Below are positions 1 through 5,213 of a stretch of 6,634 nucleotides of DNA, piece after piece. The notes below the pieces were generated by a model. The model searched no databases and was not told where the DNA came from. It was given only the letters and a program-made list of their open reading frames with translations. A program made the translations under genes and the position numbers. Numbering within the stretch: the first letter of the stretch is position 1; every line of letters starts with the position of its first letter. Source of the DNA: Lachnospiraceae bacterium (GTDB lineage Bacteria; Bacillota; Clostridia; Lachnospirales; Lachnospiraceae). The stretch covers positions 1-6,634 of the forward strand of contig JAJQCL010000223.1 of NCBI GenBank assembly GCA_021202715.1, in the 5' to 3' direction.

Positions 1-156
1 CTCATATCCCTGTGCTGTGACACGGAGCGTCCGCATACGAATCCCCATAACAGCGGCAAAACAGATCACCACCACAGTGACCAGCAGGATGCCGGCATTG
101 GCGTTATATCTTCTCTTCCTCTTTCTGGTTCTCTCACTGCGATGCTTCACTGCCAC
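1..156 (-). CDS. divIC: DivIC/FtsB-like septum formation initiator, N-terminal part (runs off window)
   Basis: The first 52 residues are visible; the gene continues past position 1. A short, very basic cytoplasmic tail (SERTRKRKRR, residues 7-16) is followed by one hydrophobic helix at about residues 21-38 (GILLVTVVVICFAAVMGI), and the chain then leaves the membrane. Short basic tail plus single transmembrane helix plus extracytoplasmic coiled coil is the DivIC/FtsB plan; the coiled coil itself is outside the window. In the family the protein joins the FtsL/DivIB (FtsQ) division complex at the septum. The identification rests mainly on position, directly after yabQ as in Bacillus subtilis yabO-yabP-yabQ-divIC. 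I chose the GTG at 156 because AGGTGG lies 8 bases upstream. The frame is open further, to a TTG at 222, which lacks a ribosome binding site. The start overlaps the end of yabQ by 23 bases, so translation is probably coupled. Confidence 0.75.
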   Translation of the reverse strand, partial: MAVKHRSERTRKRKRRYNANAGILLVTVVVICFAAVMGIRMRTLRVTAQGYE

Positions 157-634
157 GGGACCTGCCACCTTGTCTGTTACTCGCCGTCCCGCCGTGATCT
201 CTCGTCCGGAAGCCAACTGCAAATATTATTCTAAACCATTTGACGCCCTTTTTCAATGGTTTTCCGCAAAACTTTACGATTTTTACCAGGATCGTTCCGG
301 CAAACGACAGCCCCCGCCCCAGAGTGCGAAGGACCGCTGTCAATCCGCCCACGATCAGAGGACTGAGGCTTCGCCGCCACAGAAGCATTCCCAGTACCAG
401 AGAAAACAGGACATACCAGCGGATCCTCCCATCGTTGCTGTGAAGGAAACGAAGAAACATCCACAGGCCGCAGAACACGCCGAACAGGACATCCTCCACA
501 TTCACCCGCAGGATGTGCGGACGACGGAGGTTCCGCCAGATCCGCAGCAAGTCATAGACCGCCATCATTTCCATGCCGCTCAGCACCCCGATCAGGCACA
601 GCTCCCACTCACGGAGCAGGTCGGAACTGAGCAT
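134..634 (-). CDS. yabQ: Spore cortex biosynthesis protein YabQ
   Basis: This is a 166-residue polytopic membrane protein. Hydrophobic segments lie at about residues 11-30, 48-64, 73-86 and 92-120, followed by a basic, hydrophilic tail (about 143-166). The family signature is visible: VYDLLRIWR at 26-34 after the first helix, a DVLF segment at 48-51, and NDGRIRWY at 67-74 before the third helix. In Bacillus subtilis YabQ is a sigma-E-controlled mother-cell protein of the outer forespore membrane that is needed to form the cortex. The ATG follows the yabP stop with no gap (TAG then ATG), and no purine-rich ribosome binding site is present in the bases before it. Translation therefore probably depends on ribosomes finishing yabP. 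The 3' end overlaps the DivIC-like gene. Identification is by sequence pattern and by synteny; both agree. Confidence 0.9.
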   Translation of the reverse strand: MLSSDLLREWELCLIGVLSGMEMMAVYDLLRIWRNLRRPHILRVNVEDVLFGVFCGLWMFLRFLHSNDGRIRWYVLFSLVLGMLLWRRSLSPLIVGGLTAVLRTLGRGLSFAGTILVKIVKFCGKPLKKGVKWFRIIFAVGFRTRDHGGTASNRQGGRSRGSEASQ

Positions 635-919
635 CTAGCGGAAGAGCCGGGACAGAAGAGACTCTCCCTCCCGTTCGGCCCGGCGCAGATCAGAATACTG
701 GAGCAGGTCCACGACGCCCTCCAGCTCCACTTCTCCTTTTTCCAGGGTCAGACGTCTGACATGGAGCTTATCGCCCTTCACCGTCAGAAGTCCCCGTTCT
801 GTCTTCAGCAGGATCTCCTTCTCATCAAAGGACTGCACATCCCGTACACCGGTGACGAGGCCGCCCTTCCGGTCCTCCAGGATCAGCCGATGGGGCGCGC
901 TGTTCTGCATTTCTTCCAT
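635..919 (-). CDS. yabP: Sporulation protein YabP
   Basis: This is a 94-residue soluble protein of the YabP/YqfC family. The visible family pattern is an N-terminal APHRLILEDR (residues 8-17), then a beta-rich body with GVRDVQSFDE (24-33) and ILLKTERGLLTVKGDKLHV (36-54), then LTLEKGEVELEGVVDLLQYS (57-76). This small fold occurs in spore-formation proteins made in the mother cell. The length of about 95 residues is normal. The chosen ATG has AGGAGG about 12 bases upstream, rather far but the only good site. The frame stays open upstream to about 1111, but that stretch encodes an arginine-rich low-complexity peptide overlapping rqcP and is not believable. The stop abuts the yabQ start. The 142-base gap in front holds a candidate sigma-E promoter, in keeping with its expected expression during sporulation. 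Confidence 0.9.
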   Translation of the reverse strand: MEEMQNSAPHRLILEDRKGGLVTGVRDVQSFDEKEILLKTERGLLTVKGDKLHVRRLTLEKGEVELEGVVDLLQYSDLRRAEREGESLLSRLFR

Positions 920-969
920 AGATTCTATCGTCCTCCTGTCCTCGCGGGTCGCCGCCCGGTTGTCTCTAT

Positions 970-999
970 ATCCTATGAGGCCGGAAAGACATCTATGAC
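970..999 (-). promoter_or_regulatory. Candidate sigma-E (sporulation) promoter for yabP-yabQ
   Basis: On the minus strand GTCATA (999-994) is followed, after 16 bases, by CATAGGAT (977-970). This fits the published sigma-E pattern ATA-N16-CATANNNT. It lies about 50 bases upstream of the yabP start, in the 142-base gap after rqcP. No equally good sigma-A promoter is visible in this gap. A match to a short degenerate pattern could be chance; the position and the sporulation role of the two downstream genes raise the odds. Confidence 0.55.
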
Positions 1000-1061
1000 C
1001 AGCGAGGCGGGATCTTTTCTCCGGACGACACGCATCTTCCCGGAGCAGGGCGCGCCTGATT

Positions 1062-1301
1062 TTACAGATAGCGGAACATCTCCTTCGCCTCGTCCTTCTT
1101 CGTCGTCTCACGGATATCCAGAACCTCCACCTTCACGGTCTTGTTGCCGAATCCGATCTCAATCACATCACCGGCCTTCACCTCCAGAGAGGCCTTGGCC
1201 ACCCGGCCATTGACCATCACGCGCCCGGCATCACAGGCCTCGTTGGCCACGGTTCTCCGCTTGATCAGGCGGGATACCTTCAAATATTTGTCCAGTCTCA
1301 T
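1062..1301 (-). CDS. rqcP: RqcP (YabO), S4-domain ribosome quality-control factor
   Basis: This 79-residue protein is almost entirely one S4 RNA-binding domain. It starts MRLDKYLKVSRLIKRR, nearly identical to Bacillus subtilis YabO/RqcP, with the conserved basic cluster R11, K14, R15, R16. GRVMVNGRVAK (26-36) is the S4 core loop, and the C-terminal part has RETTKKDEAKEMF (64-76). In the family it binds the large subunit carrying a stalled peptidyl-tRNA and works with RqcH, adding C-terminal alanine tails that mark the peptide for degradation. It differs from Hsp15 of Gram-negatives in lacking the long basic C-terminal extension. GAGGAAAGGA lies just upstream of the ATG at a normal distance. 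It follows hup by 131 bases that contain two hairpins, and precedes yabP. It is likely transcribed from the hup promoter by partial read-through, because no clear promoter of its own is seen. Confidence 0.92.
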   Translation of the reverse strand: MRLDKYLKVSRLIKRRTVANEACDAGRVMVNGRVAKASLEVKAGDVIEIGFGNKTVKVEVLDIRETTKKDEAKEMFRYL

Positions 1302-1356
1302 TTTATGTTCCTTTCCTCACAGTTCCTGTCCGCAGATTCCTGTTTTATATGCCGAC

Positions 1357-1404
1357 AAAAGAAGCCGCAGGCGTGGCTCCTTCCGGCTCCATTCCTGCGG
1401 CCTT
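1357..1404 (-). terminator. Probable (partial) terminator between hup and rqcP
   Basis: In transcript sense GCCGCAGG (1401-1394) pairs with CCTGCGGC (1371-1364) across a loop of about 22 bases, with AA/TT extending the stem across a bulged G. TTCTTTT follows directly. The loop is large and the T tract is interrupted by C, so termination is probably incomplete. That would let highly expressed hup be followed by weaker rqcP expression. Confidence 0.55.
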
Positions 1405-1406
1405 CT

Positions 1407-1423
1407 CCGGCGGTTCCCGCCGG
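1407..1423 (-). repeat. GC-only hairpin directly after the hup stop codon
   Basis: This is a perfect 7-base-pair inverted repeat, CCGGCGG-GAA-CCGCCGG in transcript sense, starting 9 bases after the hup stop. No T tract follows it. It could stabilise the 3' end of the hup message, or act together with the second hairpin at 1362-1404. Confidence 0.7.
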
Positions 1424-1432
1424 TTGCCTGTT

Positions 1433-1708
1433 TTACTCGTTCATCATGTCCTTCAACGCCTTGCCGGCCTTGAACTTGGGAACGCGGGATGCCGCGATCA
1501 TCATGGTCTCGCCGGTCTTGGGATTTCTGCCTTCTCTGGCTTCTCTGTCAACCGCTTCGAAGGTGCCGAATCCGACCATCTGTACTTTTCCGCCGTTCTT
1601 CATTTCCTCCGTGACAACTTCCGTGAAAGCCTTCAGGACCTCTTTCGCTTTCTCCTTGGAAATATTTGTCTTTCCTGCCACAGCAGAAGCCAGTTCGTCT
1701 TTATTCAT
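1433..1708 (-). CDS. hup: HU family DNA-binding protein
   Basis: This 91-residue protein has the standard HU/IHF length. Two N-terminal helices (MNKDELASAV onward, residues 1-40) make the dimer body. VGFGTFEAVDREAREGRNPK (45-64) covers the family signature, and GRNPKTGE (60-67) is the tip of the beta arm, with the proline (P63) that intercalates into bent DNA. ASRVPKFKAGKALKDMMN (73-90) forms the C-terminal helix. HU binds DNA without sequence preference as a dimer and shapes the nucleoid. The ATG at 1708 has AGGAGG exactly 8 bases upstream; an in-frame ATG at 1729 lies ahead of that site and would add seven residues unlike HU. It is the first gene of the cluster and has a near-consensus sigma-A promoter and a leader of about 75 bases. 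Confidence 0.96.
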   Translation of the reverse strand: MNKDELASAVAGKTNISKEKAKEVLKAFTEVVTEEMKNGGKVQMVGFGTFEAVDREAREGRNPKTGETMMIAASRVPKFKAGKALKDMMNE

Positions 1709-1789
1709 TCCAATATCCTCCTGTATCATTCTGTTCCGTCAGCCGCTTTTCTGCCCCCGTCCGCAGCCTCTCTTGGAACTATCACCGAT

Positions 1790-1818
1790 ACTATAACGGC
1801 TAATCGTCCATTTGTCAA
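1790..1818 (-). promoter_or_regulatory. Sigma-A promoter of hup
   Basis: TTGACA (1818-1813) and TATAGT (1795-1790) are separated by exactly 17 bases. The -35 is a perfect match and the -10 has five of six consensus bases. Transcription should begin near 1783, giving a leader of about 75 bases before the HU start. This is the only strong promoter seen for the hup-rqcP part of the cluster. Confidence 0.88.
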
Positions 1819-1887
1819 GAAAAACGAGGGGATTTCCATAATCCGTTTGATATAAAGCATCATAGCCGCATGTGCAACATACTTGGG

Positions 1888-2160
1888 TCAAAATATATCG
1901 CTATGCGTTCCCGTCCTGAGTAAGAGAAGCGCAAGTTCAGTCTCGATGATGTCATAAAGCAATAACCAGTCTGATGTAATATGGCACTCCCGGATTCCAT
2001 CATAGCTTCCGCTTAAAACATGGTCTCTGTATTTCTTATCGAGCGGCTTCCCCGCTGCAAGCTGATCTACTACTTTTTCAAGCAATTCCATGTTATAGCC
2101 TCGCTTAAGAGCAAGTTTATAATCTTTCCTGAATCGGCCGGATGGAACAACATCATACAT
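1888..2160 (-). CDS. YafQ-type toxin (RelE/ParE superfamily mRNA interferase)
   Basis: This 90-residue protein matches Escherichia coli YafQ over its length: SGRFRKDYKLALKRG (residues 6-20), KKYRDHVLSG (42-51), IRECHITSDWLLLYDI (56-71) and RTGTHSDIF (82-90). Residues equivalent to the YafQ active-site set are present: H47, H60, D64, H86 and F90. The YafQ aspartate two residues before the second histidine is Glu here (E58). In the family the toxin cuts mRNA on translating ribosomes and is neutralised by its antitoxin. I prefer the ATG at 2160, 9 bases after AAGGAGG; the ATG at 2166 sits only 3 bases from it. The start overlaps the antitoxin stop by 8 bases, typical translational coupling. The gene is AT-richer than its neighbours. 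It looks intact and probably active, but no terminator is obvious after it. Confidence 0.92.
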   Translation of the reverse strand: MYDVVPSGRFRKDYKLALKRGYNMELLEKVVDQLAAGKPLDKKYRDHVLSGSYDGIRECHITSDWLLLYDIIETELALLLLRTGTHSDIF

Positions 2161-2434
2161 CCTCATTCTCCTCCTTCATAAATTCTGAAAAAGAAGAATA
2201 GCGTTTGTAATATTCCGGATGCTTTATTATCTCGTCTCGTTCTTTTATTGCTTCAATCGTATCCGCATTAGGTACTTCCCTTTGAATAACAAACGGAATT
2301 GCATTTTCACGGATGGACTGCCTGAGAAAAATATTGATTGCCGTTGACAGGTCAAGGCCAAAGTCAGCAAAAAGAGCCTGCGCTTTTGACTTCACTTCAG
2401 AATCAATCGAAATACTGGTTGACACCTTTGCCAT
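2153..2434 (-). CDS. DinJ/RelB family antitoxin
   Basis: This 93-residue protein opens with the ribbon-helix-helix pattern of RelB/DinJ antitoxins: VSTSISIDSEVKSKAQALF (4-22), then GLDLSTAINIFLRQSIREN (26-44), then the typical AIPFVIQ (45-51). The beta strand near residues 4-10 should contact operator DNA as a dimer, and the acidic, probably flexible C-terminal half (about 55-93, ending EENEDV) should wrap the toxin. In the family the antitoxin and the toxin-antitoxin complex repress their own promoter. The ATG at 2434 has GGAGG 7 bases upstream; the open frame extends to 2488 but that part crosses the promoter. It is the first gene of a two-gene operon with the YafQ-type toxin. Confidence 0.93.
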   Translation of the reverse strand: MAKVSTSISIDSEVKSKAQALFADFGLDLSTAINIFLRQSIRENAIPFVIQREVPNADTIEAIKERDEIIKHPEYYKRYSSFSEFMKEENEDV

Positions 2435-2445
2435 ATTTTCACCTC

Positions 2446-2455
2446 CAACATGTTG
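2446..2455. promoter_or_regulatory. Palindrome in the antitoxin leader, possible operator
   Basis: CAACATGTTG is a perfect 10-base palindrome just downstream of the predicted transcription start and directly upstream of the antitoxin ribosome binding site. Autoregulated toxin-antitoxin promoters often carry more than one palindrome for the ribbon-helix-helix protein. The role is inferred from position only. Confidence 0.45.
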
Positions 2456-2460
2456 TGATG

Positions 2461-2475
2461 TGTATATATTATACA
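2461..2475. promoter_or_regulatory. Inverted repeat overlapping the -10 box, probable antitoxin operator
   Basis: TGTATA-N3-TATACA is a perfect inverted repeat that covers the -10 hexamer and the predicted transcription start of the toxin-antitoxin operon. A dimeric ribbon-helix-helix protein bound here would block RNA polymerase. AT-rich DNA makes short chance palindromes likelier, so this remains a candidate. Confidence 0.55.
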
Positions 2476-2496
2476 TATATTTTGGCAAACTGTCAA
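2468..2496 (-). promoter_or_regulatory. Sigma-A promoter of the toxin-antitoxin operon
   Basis: TTGACA (2496-2491) and TATAAT (2473-2468) are both perfect consensus hexamers, 17 bases apart. The -35 begins 10 bases after the queA stop codon. Transcription should start near 2461. Such a strong promoter fits an operon held down by autorepression. Confidence 0.9.
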
Positions 2497-2506
2497 TGAT
2501 TTCGCT

Positions 2507-3652
2507 TCATTTAGACGTGTTTTTCGAGTCAGCTTCCGCCTCCTCCTTCACCTCTGACGAGCAATTTTTGCTCGCGGAACCCCCGCTATTTTCAAGACTT
2601 TCTCCATTTTTGCCATTTTGAGGCGTCACGGTTACTATAAACATAGAATCACCGAAGCTGAAGAAGCGGTATTTCCCCCGCACAGCCTCCTCATAGGCCG
2701 CCATGATATGCTCCCGTCCGGCCAGCGCCGAGACCAGCATCATCAACGTGGACTTGGGCAGATGGAAGTTGGTAATCAGCGCATCCACCATCTTAAAATG
2801 GTAGCCGGGATAAATGAAAATGTCTGTCCATCCGCTCCCCGCACGGAGAACTCCCGCCTCATCAGACGCCGACTCCAGCGTCCGGCAGCTGGTCGTTCCC
2901 ACCGCAATGATCCGGCCTCCGTGTGCACGGGCTGCATTGACGCGGGCAGCAGTCTCCTCATCCACCCGGTAATATTCCGAGTGCATATGGTGTTCCTCCA
3001 CCTTCTCCACCTTGACCGGGCGGAAGGTCCCCAGACCCACGTGAAGCGTCAGCTCCGCGATCTCCACGCCCCGTTCCCGGATCTCCTGCAGGAGCTCCTG
3101 CGTGAAATGAAGCCCCGCCGTGGGCGCTGCCGCCGAGCCGTCATAGCGGGCGTATACGGTCTGATAGCGCTCCTTATCCTGCAATTTATGCGTAATATAG
3201 GGCGGCAGAGGCATCTCTCCCAGCCTGTCCAGAATCTCTTCGAAGATCCCTTCATACTGGAAACGGATCAGACGATTCCCGTCTTCCACCACGTCCAGAA
3301 CTGTGCCCTGCATCTGTCCTCCAAAGTCCAGCACCGTTCCCGGCCGGGCCTTCTTCCCCGGCTTCACCAGAGTCTCCCAGACATCCCCTTCCCGCCGCTT
3401 CAGGAGAAGAATCTCCACGATGGCGCCTGTTCCCACACGGGTTCCATAGAGTCTGGCGGGAATGACCCGCGTGTTGTTGAGCACCAGGCAGTCTCCCGGA
3501 TGCAAATAGTCCAGAATATCGCGGAAGACCCGATGTTCGATCGCTCCGGTCTCCCGATCCATCACCAGAAGCCGCGAGGAGGAGCGGTCCAGGATCGGAT
3601 CCTGGGCAATCAGCTCCTCCGGCAGCTCATAATCAAAATCTTCTACATTCAT
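2507..3652 (-). CDS. queA: S-adenosylmethionine:tRNA ribosyltransferase-isomerase QueA, with C-terminal tail
   Basis: QueA moves the ribosyl part of S-adenosylmethionine onto 7-aminomethyl-7-deazaguanine in tRNA, forming epoxyqueuosine, the penultimate step of queuosine synthesis; it is cytoplasmic. Visible family motifs are FDYELPEELIAQDP (6-19), LNNTRVIPARLYG (58-70), AAAPTAGLHFT (174-184), HVGLGTFRPV (204-213), HHMHSEYY (221-228), TNFHLPKSTL (294-303) and FSFGDSMFI (331-339). Usual QueA proteins end about there, near 340 residues. This one has 381, with a hydrophilic tail of about 42 residues rich in Ser, Glu, Lys and Asn. The ATG at 3652 opens the canonical N-terminus; the frame is open to 3811 but there it runs inside the upstream SH3-domain gene. 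It begins 10 bases after that gene's stop and has only a weak ribosome binding site, so it is probably translated by coupling in a shared operon. Confidence 0.97.
   Translation of the reverse strand: MNVEDFDYELPEELIAQDPILDRSSSRLLVMDRETGAIEHRVFRDILDYLHPGDCLVLNNTRVIPARLYGTRVGTGAIVEILLLKRREGDVWETLVKPGKKARPGTVLDFGGQMQGTVLDVVEDGNRLIRFQYEGIFEEILDRLGEMPLPPYITHKLQDKERYQTVYARYDGSAAAPTAGLHFTQELLQEIRERGVEIAELTLHVGLGTFRPVKVEKVEEHHMHSEYYRVDEETAARVNAARAHGGRIIAVGTTSCRTLESASDEAGVLRAGSGWTDIFIYPGYHFKMVDALITNFHLPKSTLMMLVSALAGREHIMAAYEEAVRGKYRFFSFGDSMFIVTVTPQNGKNGESLENSGGSASKNCSSEVKEEAEADSKNTSK
2558..2574 (-). repeat. Hairpin sequence inside the queA tail
   Basis: This is a perfect 7-base-pair inverted repeat, CGAGCAA-AAA-TTGCTCG in transcript sense, within the part of queA that encodes the extra C-terminal tail. 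No T run follows on the minus strand, so it is not a classic terminator. It may be a remnant of the ancestral 3' region of queA that has become coding. Confidence 0.6.
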
Positions 3653-3662
3653 GATCCGCTGT

Positions 3663-5003
3663 CTATTCTGCCTCCGCTTCCCCGGCTTCTGCTTCTGTCG
3701 TCTCCGGCTGATAAGGGGAGAGGTATTCGCTGTAAATGTAACCAACCGTACCGGTACTGAGCACCACTTTATACCACTCATCCGACTCACCGATGACATG
3801 GACCCAATCACCCATCATCACCAGCTCATAGTCTTCTCCCTCTGTGGAAGGAGTGGTGCGGCACTTCACATTGTCGATAGCATACTGAATGTTATCCACC
3901 TCTTCGAATGTGATCTCGCCGGATTCGGAAGCGGCCTTTGTGGTGGCTTCCGCGGTCGTCGTCTCCGCGGTCGTCTCCTCACCGGACGCCTCTTCCCCGT
4001 CTCCGGTCGTCTCTTCCGTCTCCTCGCCGGTCGAAGACAGCGCCGCAATAAAGGCCTTCAGATCCGCGTCGTCCTCCTGGGCCTGCTCGTAAGCTGCCTG
4101 CACCTCTTCGGACAATGTCAGGATATCCTCCGTATTGGAAAGTGCCGTCATATATTCCGTCACCGCATCATCAAAATACTGATAGGTCAGAAGACGAAGA
4201 GCTCCTTCGGAGTCTGTCTTCACATAAGCGGGAGACATGCCCGGCGCCGCCGTCTCAATATCAGCAAATTTCGTGGAATAAACAATAAAGACCGCGTATT
4301 CCCCTTCGCTTTCTCCCTCCGTCACATAGGTGGAAATATCCTCATAGCTCTCGATAAATTCCGCCTGAGAGGTCAGACTGTCCGCATCGATCTCGACCGA
4401 CTCATCCACCAGCGTCTTCAATGTATCTGCATCCGCGGCAGCCAGCGCCGTGTAATAACTGGTCACCAGCTCTGTAATCTCCGTATTGGTGCCCTTCTCC
4501 CAGGTCACAGCCAGCGCCTCTCCGGTGCTTTCCTCCGTCTCCGCGGAGGAAGTCTCCGCTCCCGAAGAAGTCTCTGCGGCGCCGCCCAGAGGAAGAAGAC
4601 CATTCCTGTACGCAGCATAGGCCACGACACCGATCACGACCACGGCCAGAATGATCAAGAGCAGCGTCTTTCTCTTCCGCTCCTTCCGGCGCCGTTCCAT
4701 CCTCTTCGCCCGGTCCTCCGCCGTGTCCGTACTGTCCATCATGCGGTCCTTTCGGGTTCCTCCCGTATAAACCCCGCGATCCGATGTATCCCGCTTGTAA
4801 CGCCCCGAATAGATATCTTCCGTCGATTCACTCTCCGCCAGAGGATCATCCAGCACCTTCTCCATCTTTTTCACCGGCCGTGCTGCCGCCTCACTCTGCG
4901 TCTGTGGCTCCTGCGGAGCCTCTTCCTTCTTCCCCGTTCGACTCGCAGGGATGTCGATATCAATAAAATCGTCCTCCCACTCGTCGTCAAACTCTTTCGC
5001 CAT
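3663..5003 (-). CDS. Membrane-anchored protein with extracytoplasmic SH3-type domain
   Basis: I do not recognise a named gene, but the 446-residue layout is clear. Residues 1-20 are strongly acidic (DDEWEDDFIDIDIP at 6-19), and about 20-100 look disordered. A basic block RMERRRKERKRK (101-112) precedes a single membrane helix TLLLIILAVVVIGVVAYAAY (113-132), so the N-terminus should be inside and the rest outside. A Ser/Thr/Glu-rich linker (about 141-163) leads to a mixed alpha/beta domain (about 165-320) that may be an NTF2-like or cell-wall-associated module; that is a guess. A second Thr/Glu-rich linker (324-362) leads to a bacterial SH3-like domain (about 372-430, with CRTTPS, DWVHVIG, EWYKV and TVGYIYSEYL), a fold that often binds peptidoglycan. 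The ATG follows AAAGGCGG. It is the first gene of an operon with queA. No catalytic motif is visible. Confidence 0.85.
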   Translation of the reverse strand: MAKEFDDEWEDDFIDIDIPASRTGKKEEAPQEPQTQSEAAARPVKKMEKVLDDPLAESESTEDIYSGRYKRDTSDRGVYTGGTRKDRMMDSTDTAEDRAKRMERRRKERKRKTLLLIILAVVVIGVVAYAAYRNGLLPLGGAAETSSGAETSSAETEESTGEALAVTWEKGTNTEITELVTSYYTALAAADADTLKTLVDESVEIDADSLTSQAEFIESYEDISTYVTEGESEGEYAVFIVYSTKFADIETAAPGMSPAYVKTDSEGALRLLTYQYFDDAVTEYMTALSNTEDILTLSEEVQAAYEQAQEDDADLKAFIAALSSTGEETEETTGDGEEASGEETTAETTTAEATTKAASESGEITFEEVDNIQYAIDNVKCRTTPSTEGEDYELVMMGDWVHVIGESDEWYKVVLSTGTVGYIYSEYLSPYQPETTEAEAGEAEAE

Positions 5004-5120
5004 ATATACCGCCTTTCATATGCGATGGTTGTCCGTTCGTAACCTGTCGTGCCACACTGCATCACAGTACCGCAGCTTTTCACACAGGATCATCTGCCTC
5101 CCTTTGGCAGGCCATCTATC

Positions 5121-5149
5121 ATTCTATCAAGGGGAATGGGGATTGTCAA
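5121..5149 (-). promoter_or_regulatory. Sigma-A promoter of the SH3-domain gene and queA
   Basis: TTGACA (5149-5144) and TAGAAT (5126-5121) are separated by 17 bases. Transcription should start near 5114, leaving a leader of about 110 bases before the SH3-domain gene. No strong terminator is seen between the DUF5688 gene, which ends at 5214, and this promoter. Confidence 0.85.
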
Positions 5150-5213
5150 CAAGCATTCTGTGAGCTCTTTGTGCCCGTTTATGGCGATTTTTTAGGGTTT
5201 TCTCCTTCTATCG

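Noticed and set aside
1030..1062. CTCCGG/CCGGAG hairpin downstream of rqcP as a terminator
   Set aside because: The stem is only 6 pairs with a 15-base loop and is followed by A-rich, not T-rich, sequence in the transcript.
920..1111. N-terminal extension of YabP to 1111
   Set aside because: It overlaps the 3' end of rqcP, is an arginine-rich junk translation and crosses the candidate sigma-E promoter.
17..1213. Long plus-strand open frame (about 398 codons) across the yab cluster
   Set aside because: It lies antisense to rqcP, yabP, yabQ and divIC, all of which have clear family matches. Its protein is a low-complexity Pro/Gln/His/Arg-rich product of reverse-strand reading.
2618..3760. Long plus-strand open frame opposite queA
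   Set aside because: It is fully antisense to a certain queA gene and has no recognisable protein features.
3653..3811. N-terminal extension of QueA to 3811
   Set aside because: The extra residues overlap the SH3-domain coding sequence in another frame, and canonical QueA starts at the ATG at 3652.
3940..4035. DNA repeat or CRISPR-like array in the Thr/Glu-rich region of the SH3-domain gene
   Set aside because: The repetition is short codon-level similarity (Thr, Glu, Ser, Ala codons) in a protein linker, without regular repeat and spacer units.
3651..5042. Long plus-strand open frame (463 codons) opposite the SH3-domain gene
   Set aside because: It is arginine- and leucine-rich with no domain pattern. 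The minus strand has a promoter, ribosome binding site, membrane helix and SH3-like domain.
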